Part shown: positions 41,825 to 55,709 of the stretch, piece after piece
How positions within the stretch are numbered: the stretch's first letter is position 1
How the letters are laid out: the number at the start of each line of letters is the position of its first letter
Source: Glandiceps talaboti
Taxonomy: Eukaryota; Hemichordata; Enteropneusta; Spengelidae
DNA: 64,000 nucleotides
Direction: 5' to 3'
Assembly (NCBI RefSeq): GCF_964340395.1
Contig: NC_135552.1
Coordinates: forward strand, 4,291,201 to 4,355,200
Translations under genes and position numbers: made by a program
Notes under the pieces: model-generated
The model's input: the letters and a program-made list of their open reading frames with translations, nothing else
Told to the model about the DNA's origin: nothing
The model's database searches: none

Positions 41825-44800
41825 GGATCAAGGAATTCAAAGGTTGGTGCACCATTCGGACCAACATAAGGGTCACCATTCGGATCGATTGAAGTCTGTG
41901 TCAGCTGTCGTCCAAGTATTTCCAACAACATCATCATAGAAGTGCATTGTTCGATGTTTTTTGGATTGCCATTGAAAGTATCGTGAAGGCATCGTAGCAA
42001 ATTGGAATATTGCAAATTGAATCTTTGTGAAAGACCGGCCACTTTGGAGCCCCTTGGATACCGCTTATGGGAAGGGTTATCAAGAGTTGGCCAAACACCT
42101 TCCTCATAAAATGGAATCCTTTCTCCGGCGAAGTAATAGGGCACAGCATATCTCTTTTGTACGTCCACGAAATCACATGGTTTATCCTTACTCTGGCAAA
42201 ACTTCTGGGTATATTTACTTCGGTAATTGGCATTGCAGCTGTCACTTTTGTCCCCATCACAGTATCTAATATCTTGTGGCGTTGACTGGGATTGATTTCT
42301 ATCAACAATAAGTTTATAACCCATCAGTATTTCAAGAAATTTGTAGTAATGTGAAAGTTCACCTTCAGAATCACGAGGCTGTGTGATTGAACAACCTTCC
42401 CCTAACTCTGTAATCAGCTTAATGGCGGACATTGCATCACTGAGGTTGGTTACAGGGAATGGCTTGTCTTGAACGTGTCCATACCAATCATCTGCAGATA
42501 CCTGTCTGTGTGTGTCTCCACATTTGAATAAATTTGGATCTGCTTGTGCTAGATATTGCAGCGATCTCCCAATGTTGTTGATGTAGAATTGTCCCAGCGT
42601 GTTGTAATGTCTATTTAAAGGAACTTTGACATTTGGTAACTTTGGATTAAAGATTTCTTGGCGACGTGTGAAGGAGAGAGTCTCGTCGGGCTGTTCTATC
42701 TTGAGAAAAACACCTTCGACTAGGGATTTGGAAAATCTTTCCAGAGATAGCGTTAAACTGGGATTAATCTCACTTGGAAGCTTGCCTGGATAACGCTGGA
42801 TAACAGAACTTACATTCAACGTAGGGCTACCACATATGCTTATCAAAATATTGGCCACAAGAGTCATATGAAGCATTTCTTCAACTACGATGGTGCGCAA
42901 GATTCGCGTAATTTCATCATTATTCCCTTGTTTCAGAGAAAATAATGCTGAAAGGTATGGTGGCAATATTGCAAGCTCAGCTTCTAAAGCAATTTGGAGA
43001 TCTTTCTTCAAATCTCCGACATTCGGTTCATTTTTGCCCATCCGAGGTTTTTCATTTTTCAACCACCTGAGGATCGTACTTGTCTTTCGTTTGGACAAGT
43101 CTCGCGCGACAGGCATGAATGATGGGTCACTTGGCGGCAAACTCATAGTCATTGCTATAATGTCCTTTCTTTTGATAACATCTTCATATGATGCCAAGTT
43201 TAAGATGCTGTGCATTGTTGGGTAAAGGCTTGAGTAAAGTTTAAATACCGGATACACATCGCCATACCAAGTAGGCCCACCTTCGGAGACTTGGAAATAT
43301 TTATACATGTGTATCGCAACTTCTCGACTTGAAATGGAGGCGTTGTTCACTTTAACGTGTATTTCATAAAAATAGAGCTGTCCGTCTATCAATTTTCTAG
43401 GATTACCAGGGTCATGACCTGTGAAGTTAAAAATCGCCATTCCGTTTTTATCTGTGAGTTTTGTCTTGTTATATTTCACGCCTTCAGTAGGGTTATTGAA
43501 TGGTATTATGATGTCATCTACACACATTGATGAACGTTCTCTTGTCTTGACGGTTATTGGTACATGTACTTCCAATTTCCTATCTTGAAAGGGTTTGCCG
43601 AATTTTGTCAAAAAGGCAGTAACTTGCCAGCTATCACCCGGATCTTGTCTAAAGACACGATCTCCCATAAAACTAACCATTACTCCATTCACCTGTTCAG
43701 ATAGAACGACTTTTATGCACTTCTTGGAGAGTTGGTCAAGTTGTCGTATCATTAGCGGGTGGGATGCAAGAGCCAGGGTCTGAGTTTTTGTAGTGGTGAC
43801 TGATGTTATACCTGCTGTTAATTCATACCATTGGTGTTGTGTGTATCGGATCTCACCAATCACTTCTACGTCTGTGTCACAGTTCATTATTTTAGGATTA
43901 CCAGTTGTATATACAACCTGCAATATTTTAGTTATGTCAGGGTCACTCGATCCCTGCTCATTAAATTGAAGACTGTTTCCCAAGTCTAGTAGGATCTTCC
44001 TTCGTTTTTCAAAAACTCTAAAGTATCCCCGTTGGAAATTCTCATCCACTGGGATAAGTTCTCTATGACGTAAACTGTGGAAGGGTTCAGCTGAACCAGC
44101 AACACCTATACTTCCGACAATTCGACCAGTACTAAACTTAGCATCATGGGGACGATTAGCCTGGCGATTGAAGTAGTCAATATTGAACTTGATGGACAGA
44201 ACATTTGGTTGTTGATTTTTCATACTTTCTTGTTTAATTTCCCTAGCTATGTCTGAGTCTTCACTGCCACTGTCTTCCCACTCTATGTCCACGAGTAGAG
44301 AATAGTAAACTATTCCGTATTGGCCATTTCGGTGTTGTGCACGTCCGGGTATTTTATTGAACATGTCCTGGAATGGGGCTTCAAGGTAACGTCCTGAGAA
44401 CAATCCGGGTATGTGAATATATAAACCAAATAAAGTCGAGACGTCTATGTAGTCGGGATCTAAATCCACCATCCTTGCAGGTGCCTTTTTAGGATTGCCT
44501 AAAACACAGAAATACGCATGCAGTTTATGGAGTAATGTATTATGTGAATATTATCACATTAACTTCATGCACTTGTACATACTGATAACTTTTCAAGGGA
44601 TCAAGGATTATGAGATGTGTTTCACTGTGACGTATTTGAATTCGGGGCTGAATGACGTCATATCCATACTTATTAACCATATCTACATGAAACCAATGAA
44701 CCTTGTTTTATTGGATGAATCGCCGGAGTTTACAGAGGTGTTTATAAATGAGGACTTACTGGATTACACTAGCATCTTAATTGTTTTGCATTTGCCAGTT

Positions 44801-47619
44801 AATGGATCAGGAGTGCTTTGGGTTCTCGAAACAAGTTGCTATCTAGGTCAATACAATCATACATTAGACATTATATATTAGACATCAATTACGGTACCGT
44901 GGTTTCCTCGATATCGTTACGATTGCATTGAAGTGTCTGGCCCATTTACCATAATCGGACTCAATGCTAAAATGTTTTAAACTTACCATATTGTATTTAC
45001 CAACAGGGAACTCACTAATATGCAGAGTCAAAGTAATAGGCACTACAGGACAATGTCTGATTGTGACAACACAATGTCATGTTTTATGCCCTATTGTGAC
45101 AGTTGCTTCAATACCACATTTTATTGAGTTCCTCTTGTAATGGCAGCACAGAGTTGAACACTACAATTGCCACAATGTTAAGTTCTTGCAAACAGGACAT
45201 TTCAAAATTAGTGTATTTCATAATTTTAAATAACACAAACCTAATACTGGTGTTCCAATCAAAGGATCGTTGGCATTCATGCATGTACCATTGATATAGC
45301 AAACAGATGTAATGTTGCAGTCTACGAGTTCGAACGCCCCTGAACCTTCAGGATTCCATCCCATAAGTACATCCTGGTTAGCTCGAAGTCTGTCATCAAT
45401 TGTCTTGACGTCATAGGCTTCACAGTAATTATTGCCGGTGAAAGGATCCACGAAAAACGAACCAGCAAAGTGGATTCTTGGCCAGTCTAAGTAGGTTTTA
45501 CTGTCTTCTGTTGAGAAATTGGGTAAACGGTATTAAAATAGTATCCACCAGCATCTTTACCACGAACACTAGAATAAGCACCACCAGTACAACAGACAGC
45601 ACCAGGATCTATACCACCACGACCACACCTGCAACAATGCCACCATCATTAAATATAAACATCACTACAGTACCAGCATCTGTACCATCACGATCCCACC
45701 ACCAAGTACCACCTCTATAGCACACAGCACAAGCACCTCTACCACATCGATAATGTACCACTGACACCAGCATATATACCAAAAGTTCTTCAACCATTAC
45801 CTTCACCAACACTATCACCAATATTACCATACTATAATCACTCCCACTAATAACAATAAGCAGCACTATCATCGATCACTTGCAGTCATATATAGTCTAG
45901 AGTTCTAAACTGGTACAGTATTACGTATTAAAAACTTCATTACTAATACCAGTCTAGTCAAGGCAGTTGTTCGAACACATATATCTGTGCTTCCCCCAAC
46001 CGTGTTTATATAAACATGATGACGTTGTCGTGTCCCCATGTGATTTTAGTTTAAACTGACTGCAGGTGGAGTCCTGGTTGGACATTTGCATATCAGTGCA
46101 GTCCTAGAAACGTTAGAAAGGTCAAAAACGTTTCTGTATGAAATGAATATTAATGAGTGATGATGACAGCCTGTCAGTTTGTGATGAATTACTACTGACA
46201 TGCGCCCTTTGCACTTCATTCACTACAGGGGAGCACCACAACTTAACACCTTTCATAACCATCTTGACTAGACTGATATTAGTAATGAAGTTTTTAGAAC
46301 TCTAGACTAGTCATACTACTACGTAAACGATCTTATCTTCACAACTCCTACCACTATCATTAGGATATCATCAACAGCATCACCACTATCACCAGCCCCC
46401 ACCACTACAACGAGCCCCCACTATTGTTGACGTCATCAGCATCACCACTACAACCAACCCCACTATTGATGACGTCATCAGCATTACCACTATTCATCAT
46501 CGAAGCAGACGAGAAATGCAATGTTGAATTGTTCATTTTAAAAATTTGAAGGTTTATTTTAAATTTGTTAAGGTATAAAACTCCTGATTTTTTTTCTTGA
46601 TGTTAACTGAGATTGGGTTAGCGTTTTCTTGAACTAAGTTTGATTCTTTTATTTTGGGGCGTATATACGTTGGCAAATAACGTGACACACGATCACGTAC
46701 GAGCAGGCTCTAACCATGGCAGTATAATCCATTACTGACGTCCCATTTGTCTTGATGTCATAGGCTTCACAGTATTTATTGGCAGTGAAAGCATCCACAA
46801 AAATGATCCAGTCAAAAAAGTGGATTTTTGATGTACAAAAATGTATACATATATTACAGCACACAGAAAAACTACCTTCAAGAATGAACTTCAATCATAC
46901 AGAAGAATATACAATTTCGCCGCATGTGCATATCATACAACTGTAACTTTGGCGCAGTGGAAAATTTGGCTCATGACAATGGCTACTTTTTTTCCGGAAA
47001 TTTGTTTAAACTTTCTTTGTTTCTGCCACTATATTTCCATTGTTGGACAGATTCAAGGGTGTCGTTCGAAGTCTGATCCGTAGAAACATCTTTGAATGCA
47101 GAGGCGACAATTTAAAGTACGATGTAATATGACATGGTGAATTTCTGATTGCCAATCACGTTGATTCTCACTGAGGGACGTGTTTCAAACCGTCGCATGC
47201 GTCTGTCCTCCACTCCTGTTGTGAAAAGTTCATAATCATATCCCCTAATGTAGAAACTCTGTATAAAAATCCCAACACCACTTGTACTATCAATATGTAT
47301 GATTATGGCCGATCTAATTTGATTTTAGAAAATAGGGTCCGCCTCACAATAACCAAGTTGCAATAAAAAAACACGAAGACAAACCCATACTCATCTCCCA
47401 CTCGGTAGCGCCATTCCCGATCCCCGGTACCTCTTACCACCTACTTCTCGATTTTACCGGTTACTCTTCACATTAGCTTCATTCCTGGGTAAAATACCTA
47501 CCTGGATTTTGATTGACAGCATTCTTAACCCATTTTGCCTTATCAAAGGCAATACTGTATTGATTGATGAAGAGTTGCATCAAGAGCAACAGACCACCAA
47601 GTCTTCCACATAATCCCAT
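41818..47619 (-). CDS. Secreted VioB/RebD-like protein with ferritin-like metal site, 3 exons
   Basis: Exons 47619-47502, 45507-45241 and 44498-41818, phase 1 at both junctions, give 1021 codons. The start MGLCGRLGGLLLLMQLFINQ is a signal peptide. Residues 45-57 (YLDWPRIHFAGSF) are the N-terminal motif typical of the bacterial/fungal VioB/RebD/StaD-like family, and the total length also matches that family (about 1000 aa). The ferritin-like region (about 625-860) has E634/E636 in LEAELAILPPYL, EEMLH (E669, H672) and GELSH (E842, H845), the E and two ExxH ligands expected for a metal site. In bacteria these enzymes join two oxidised tryptophan or phenylpyruvate imines. Whether this animal protein does so is unknown, and no amino-acid oxidase partner is visible nearby. 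Nearly 90% of the coding sequence is one exon, which is intron-poor compared with the CPVL genes next door. Confidence 0.82.
46710..46830 (-). pseudogene. Degenerate copy of exon 2 of the VioB/RebD-like gene
   Basis: In intron 1 of that gene, the minus strand reads FVDAFTANKYCEAYDIKT, close to FVDPFTGNNYCEAYDVKT of exon 2. Upstream the match survives only as ATCCACTTT-like DNA with a shifted frame, and no acceptor AG is in place. The 3' half (GWNPEGSGAFELVDC in exon 2) is missing. This is a relic of local exon duplication or of a second gene copy. Confidence 0.65.
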
Positions 47620-47959
47620 ATTTCCCCAGAGTACCAACTAGACAAGTCAACACTTCTATGTAGAAATATAGAATAGAAACGAACGCAACATGAGTACTAG
47701 TATTGAATGTCGCCAACAAATTTAAAGGCAAAAAGCAAGGTTTTTGATTGTGGTGCCTTCACGCATATACTGCCTTTACATTACATTACAAGTAAGTCCA
47801 TTGAAGTATCAAGGTAAGCTATCTAGTCTCGTGATAAACCCGAAACTATTTCTCACAATTAAAGCATTCATATATTCATGGACACCCACCTCATGCACAG
47901 ATAATGATAATATCATTATATGTTCTGACTCTCTTTTCTTTCGCCCAGTTGTTCACAGT

Positions 47960-49135
<1,176 letters not shown>

Positions 49136-49456
49136 CTGCGCCCCTTTTCAATCAGCTCCGAATACTGGATATCCATAACCTCTGTAAGCTCCGAACATGC
49201 ATGTTTGTCTATGACTTACAAAAACTAACCGAACCGCTATACTCATAACCTTAACCACTACATTACTAATCGTCTACCCCAGAGCTAACCTACCAGATCA
49301 ACTCTGTGGGTTGTAACCTTCCCATTATACTCATAACTTTAACCACTACATCATCTACCCCATAACTACATATAGGAAGACATTGTAATATTTGTTGTGT
49401 AGAAACATTGTTGATTTGATATTACCCTGTCATTCATGTTTGTCAGTGTTTACATG
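49136..49456. other. No gene recognised
   Basis: Contains two imperfect copies of a CTATACTCATAACCTTAACCACTACAT-type block (about 49238 and 49325). Otherwise featureless. Confidence 0.4.
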
Positions 49457-49553
49457 TTGTTTGTTTGTTTGTTTGTTTGTTTGTTTGTTTGTTTGTTTGT
49501 TTGTTTATTTTTTGTTTGTTTGTCTGTCTGTCTGTTAGTCTGTTTGTTTGTTT
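49457..49553. repeat. (GTTT)n/(GTCT)n microsatellite
   Basis: GTTT units interrupted by a T-rich break and a short GTCT block. Confidence 0.95.
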
Positions 49554-49857
49554 GGTGTGTTTTGTAAATGTAAAATACTACCTTTGAGCCCCTTGTGGTA
49601 TTACAATCAGACATAAAGTTTGAATTTGGAGAAAAATACATCAAACTGTAGAAATTAAATCATTTTGGCAAGCCATGGGATATTTTATCAACTGACCCCC
49701 CAAAAAAATCATAACAGAGTCGTAAACAGGTCAGTTGTTTTACGACGATGGTAGAAGCGTAGAAAGTTGACGCATATTACGTAATTTTGCTTTGATATAG
49801 AAACATTACGTTATTTAGTTTTGTTAAAATTAACATCACCACTGCTGACTTTGGTGA

Positions 49858-49989
<132 letters not shown>

Positions 49990-50077
49990 ACGCTTTAGTC
50001 AAATGACCATCTCAAACATATGAGAATGAACAAGCTAACATTATATAATTATTAGGTATCATGCACCTTGACATGTC

Positions 50078-50380
50078 AAAGTGGCTATGTGGATGAGGAT
50101 TGGGTATTTATTTTGGATTTTGGATTGATAAAACAATTTTATCATGGCGTCCTACTTGAAAAATTAATGTGAAATAACATATGTCAAGTCCTTGTTTGTA
50201 ACTTAATAAATTGCAAAAGACCAATAATTGTGTAAAATCTTTGTTATTGTACGTACAATAAACTGATACATTTTTTTTTTTTAGCTTTTTGCAATACAAA
50301 CACATCTTTGGTATATATTGTGTCACATTGATTTTTCAAGTAGGACGCTATGATAAAATTGTATAATTAAAAAACCCGCT
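50078..50380. mobile_element. Foldback MITE family A, copy 4 (right end truncated)
   Basis: The left arm AAAGTGGCTATGTGGATGAG and the central GATAAAACAATTTTATCATG block are well conserved. The right arm fades after GATAAAATTG, before the expected terminal CCACTTT. Confidence 0.75.
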
Positions 50381-50404
50381 ATATAATAAAAAAGTTAGGC
50401 CTTA

Positions 50405-50694
50405 AGGGACGATCACACAAACAAGCTTAGTATAAAGCGTACGTCATTGCGATTGTTGAACTTCATTTTCATTTTCGCACTGAAATTCTTTTTTCCCGTG
50501 TTTTTACATGGCAGCGATCGTAGTGGTGTGACCGCTACATCTTGCATCATGGTTTACAGTATATATATAAACGTATGATGTGAATTGCACTTGTGAACGT
50601 TCGTTTAGGCTAGGGGAGGGGGAGTGGGAGGGGGTTTGTCCTAAACGAAAGATATTCACTTATTGAGCTTCTGCAACATTGTGCGATCGTCCCT
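50405..50694. mobile_element. ~290-bp MITE with AGGGACGATC termini
   Basis: The left end AGGGACGATCACACAA and the right end TTGTGCGATCGTCCCT are inverted with one mismatch. TA flanks both sides (50403-50404 and 50695-50696), suggesting a TA-duplicating family, or TTA if read one base wider. No coding capacity. It starts about 25 bp after the end of MITE family A copy 4. Confidence 0.65.
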
Positions 50695-51606
50695 TAGTGT
50701 CCTTGGAAACAAGATGTCACTACTTGTGCATAGGCTTATGTTGTTTTGTTTTGTTTTGTTTTGTTTGTTTTCATTGTTCGTTTGTTTGTTTATTACTTTT
50801 TGGTTCATATGCTCTGGTAGTAGTATGATAATTTGGAGCTTAGAATTATATAAATTGTACATAGGCGAGATTGTTTCCGTCCCTCTGTCTGTCATGGAAG
50901 TCGAACTCTCTTTTCTACTACAGTTTCCATAGATGAACCAGGTTGCCCTTGTTTAGTAGAACTATAGTTGAAAACCCCCAGATTAAAGTCGATTATTCTA
51001 AATTAATATAGAATTACTGTTGTTGCGTTTGCTTGTTGTTTTGCTGTGAGTGACCAGTAACTCATCACGTCTCACATCAATATAACGTTGTAGTAGAAAC
51101 TCTTCAGATTACTGCTGCAATATGAGGTTTCCAACTCAGTTTCTTGTGAACCTAAACACTCAGATACGACAGACTTAAGATTGGATACACTGTTTTGCAA
51201 TGGTTGATCAGTACGAAAACTTTTATAAAACATTGTATTAATCAGTCACAAGAAATCTTACCTTTATCAGGTCGGAGTCTTGAAAATATCTCTGTTATAT
51301 CGCCTTTAATTGCACGATGATAATAGCATGCACAGTAAACCCGTACTTGTTTTAAGGTTATAGACCACGTTCAATGTCCCTTGCTGATATTGGTTTGCAG
51401 TTAAGAAAGTAATGATTTTACACATCCATAACTATACATTTTCTGAAAGCTCTTGATCCACTCTTTACAATGAAATTAGTAAAATTTGGTTTTATGTACT
51501 TCAGATCACGTGACCTCTACATACGTGATAATTTGCATGTTTGGTTCAACAAAAATTAGCTCCTTCAAATTTCGACCAACAATAGAAAACGACGCACAGT
51601 GTTTAT

Positions 51607-51791
51607 CACCACGTCAGTGGCTACAAAACCGTGTCTCAGATTTTTCCTATCTGTTTTTGTAACGAAGATATATAAATAATAATAAATAGTGTCCAAATAA
51701 ACCATGTATGTCTCATCTAAATCCGTCTTACTTTCGAACAAAAGACGCAATCAAAAATCTGAGACACGGTTTTGGAGCCACTGACGTGGTG
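51607..51791. mobile_element. Foldback element with ~39-bp arms
   Basis: CACCACGTCAGTGGCTACAA plus AACCGTGTCTCAGATTTTT at 51607-51645 is mirrored at 51753-51791 with one or two mismatches, around a loop of about 107 bp. Weak matching continues outward for about 25 bp. Non-coding hairpin MITE. Confidence 0.75.
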
Positions 51792-51799
51792 AATAAGAT

Positions 51800-54700
51800 C
51801 CTACTGTGTTTGTTATTGTCGGGTACTCTTTGAGGTTGCTAATTTCCACAAAGTAACGCAATTCTTTACAAAATGTAAACTTGAGAAAATGACAAAAACA
51901 TGTGTTTGAGTTGAAACAAACAAAAAACGTTTAACACATTCCTTACAGAAAAGTTGTAAGTGTCACATCCTTTATCACCTTCGAAAATTTGCTTTTTTTC
52001 CATGTTATGACCATTCTATTGGCCAAAAAATATGAAATCTGTCAGTTCAAAGGTAGCCAACGCCCACTATTCGACATGCGATTTTGGCTATTCGGGTTAA
52101 AAATTAACTTCCTCATTTGCATATGTTTGCGAACAAATTTAGGGCGGAGCCTATTTCCTTTTATGGAAAGCAGAGTGTCAAGCTACGTTTTAGCGGTCTC
52201 AGGTTTTATGTAAAATAAACGTAGTGGTTTCCGGTGAGAGAGTAAATGTTCCCTGGGTTCCCGTTCAACATGAAACGACGGAAAATATACCAAATGCTTT
52301 GAAAGTGGTGTTTTAACTAATAAAGAATCTAGTTAGCTTCATAAAACATCTTTAGTATGATGGTATTTTCTTGGAGTAACAATGTATAGTCCGGTCGCGA
52401 TTGTAGATGTACTATGTTTTGCTTTGAAGCATCTTACTCAGAGTCGATTGTTTTTATTTTGATACATAACATGTATCTGTGTCGAAATCAACGTCAAAAG
52501 ACGCACCACTATTGTTGTAATTTGATATGTTGCCATTGTTGAATTTGTTGTGTCTACCAGCGCCGGTTCATCTGGATACAGCATACACAGTACATTCAAT
52601 CATGGGTGGAGGATCTATGATTCAACACATCGCTTCAACGTCAATGCAAAACGAAAACTGTTAGACATGTCTAGCAATATAGCTCTCTCATGTCTCTAGC
52701 TCTTCGGCATGTTAATTTTTTTTTACAAAAGCAAAAATAGTCGGAGATGACACGGCACCACGCGAGGGCTTCAGTGAGCACGGGCCGTGTTTAGAAAGAA
52801 GACGAAACCACCTCGTGTCAATTTGTGGTTGGTAATGAACTCAATCAAAAGAAAATGAAATAAGCGAGTACATAGTTTTCAAGAGGGATAGTTATCCGAC
52901 TGCTTCGCTCTACTACGCGTATACGACGACTTCGCATTTGGAAGGTCGAAGACTGTAGCGTGATGACACGTGCTACGAAGGGAAGGGGGGGGGGGGACTT
53001 AGCGTTCGATACTGACGTACCGCGTATACCGATGGAAAATCTGTACATTGAATATCGTAGATTTTTGAGGACATGTACCCAAAAATTCAATAACTGGGAA
53101 TGATAATGTACCACGTTGTTCGTTTCTGTGACATTTTATTTAGTGTCACCTAAGTGAAGTAGTGTCGATGAACAACACGGGACGGTATATGTTTACATGG
53201 AAACGATCTGTTGACCTGTACTCGATAACTAGTCTTGCTGCTAGACGTTCGGGCTTTCTTTCGTATAAGTTACTATAACATATAAGCGAACGAAGTTTGC
53301 AGTGAGGGCTTGCCCGAACATCCTCGATAGCGATGTTAGGTCGTGTGTCGTAATTGTAACGGAAGAACATCCGAGGTCTAACAGATAGATTACTAGATAA
53401 CGGGAGAGATACGAGTGGTGAGTTATTTTTTTTATTACAAAATAGCTATGCATGTGGTTCACGAAAAGATAACTTCCAAATCGTGGGTTTTGACTTCACT
53501 CGCTGAAACATAATCACCACTACTGTACCACAAGGGCGAGTATGTTTTGTAAACCTAGGCTATGAATCATTACTTCGCCTAGATAGCGAAAATGGATTCC
53601 CCAGAGGATCGATGGTTTGCTGATAAATCAGCTGATAAATACTTTTTTCCCTTTTTTGTTTAAAATTGTGATGATGTGGTACTATTTACACCTTTCCACC
53701 ATTCTTTGTTGTAGGATGCCTTTGGGTTTTGGAAGACTTCGCAAAGACCATCTGTGCTAAACTGTAACAAAGCTGACTTTCACTTGCATTTTGACACCTA
53801 TTGTAATACATTCCTTTATGCACAGTAAAATTTCATTAAAATTGAGAAATGTTTTCACCATTTAAATAGTTTTGAGTAGACAATCGGTTATAAGCAATAT
53901 CTTGAAAAGACTGAGTAAGAGAGAGAGAGAGAGAGAGACAGCAACTCTAATTCATTCTCTTTATTCATTTTTTTAGCTCGCTCATTACATTATTGGGCAA
54001 CTCTTTTTTGACACTGGAAGGACGTCCTCTTGTTATTCATACTTGTGGTACACTGTACCCCAGACCCCATGACCATAGCAATTCTTTTACTGGTCTGAGA
54101 CTGTACTGTATCAGCAAGTTTATGTAAATGAGTAGCCAAGTACTTGACACATTTCGTCAAATGTATGCTAATGAGCTGCCTAGTACTTGACACTTTCCGT
54201 TATATTATAATAAAGTGTGCAAATGGTTGTAAAGCCATGTGCATTTGTTTTGGTTTTTTATTCCTTCCCATATCTCAAGATTGAGAAGTGCTACATTTAT
54301 TTGGGTTGCATACAATGATAGCTCAAATGGTTGGTAGTCATTTCCCCCAAAAAAGTTAATTTTGTAATTTTTTCTAGCTTTATCGTGGTCTATAACCTTA
54401 ATACCTAAACGCCCGGCCTTGACGATTGGCTTTAGTCTATAAGATATATGATATTCGTGTCACGGTATCAGCTATCTCCCACGTCCTTACTACTCTGTCG
54501 GTCTCACGCCCCGTTTTGAACTTGTGATTCCATCAGAGGTCATTGTTTAGATTAAAATCAAACAGGCAGCATTTGAATTTTGAATTTGAATTTATTTGGC
54601 AATAAAATAAAGTAAAAACATACATTTAAAAGTATTGCCGAGGATAACACAACAAAGCATAGTTTCTGCTTCTGATGATAAATGATTGTTGTTATGGTGA

Positions 54701-55700
54701 TAGTTGTCAATTGTTTGTACTTGATGAAATATCATACTTTGGCCAGAAATAACCTATGTTTACTATTGATATAATATTAGACGACTCATCTCATTGAAAG
54801 GCTGACATCGTGGTCATTTTGACCACGGGATTTTGACACCTTTTTCAGCACAACTATATTTGATTGGCTGCAACTAAAGCTGGACGCTATGTGCAAGATA
54901 CTGGGCAGTTTGGCACAGTCGTGGGTCAATAGAAGCCTGATAGGGTTGGACAACATTTTAATAATTCTAAATTAAATAATAATAAATAAACAAACCTAGA
55001 TATTTTCGCCACAGTCTTCAGTTAGTTCTTAAAGAATAATGTTCACTAAATTACAAGACTGGTACACTGTCTTCGTGTACAAGAAGGCATTTTAGTCACT
55101 ACTTATTTTGGCGTTTTTGTTTTCCTGTGAAATTAACGAGGTTTACAGTATCAGAAAGCTATGATAGTGACGATCAGTCACCATGCATGCACGCTATTAA
55201 TTGATCAGGCAACACTTTTTCCCACATCATGGCTTGCTTGTGTCATTTGTCCATTTTTTGTCAGATAAATTCGAAAATAATCACTTCAAAACTGCAGAGT
55301 TTACTTTATTCCTCCTCTACTAATGATAAATATGTTTGGTTTGTAAACTTCTTGTAATAGGAAGAGAAAACATTTTTATAGTCTCTGACGATTTGATCAT
55401 TTAGGATTACTTTTATCATATACTTTAAGTACTAAACAACCCTTGGGGATAGCATACCAAGAGCGAGCGAAACAAACTATAATATAGGTATAAGAGATAG
55501 TGAGTGCATATATTGATATCAAAATTGACTGCTATATCAGCTGACCCAGGGAGTGGCTTTATATCACTTGCATTGTAAACATATTATGCCAGTATATTGA
55601 AAAAAGTCTAAAAAGCAAGAATAACTGAGGATTTAACTGCAGACTATAGACTATATAAAATGTTCATGTTCAATCATGATTGTTAAGACTAGTAGTATAG
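51800..55700. other. Long spacer, no gene recognised
   Basis: Both strands were read without finding a convincing exon or protein motif. It contains a G run near 52985, a short (GA)n near 53920, and a near-repeat of a TAGTACTTGACAC block around 54140-54200. An AT-rich GAATTTATTTGGCAATAAAATAAAG stretch near 54585 resembles a retroelement 3' end. Confidence 0.45.
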
Positions 55701-55709
55701 CTATTACTC

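Noticed and set aside
43595-43783. Plus-strand frames opposite the VioB/RebD-like exon 3
   Set aside because: Shadows of the long minus-strand exon.
45530-45870. Thr-rich or Val-rich frames
   Set aside because: Compositional effect of ACC/CAC-rich DNA in intron 1 of the VioB/RebD-like gene, with no conserved motif.
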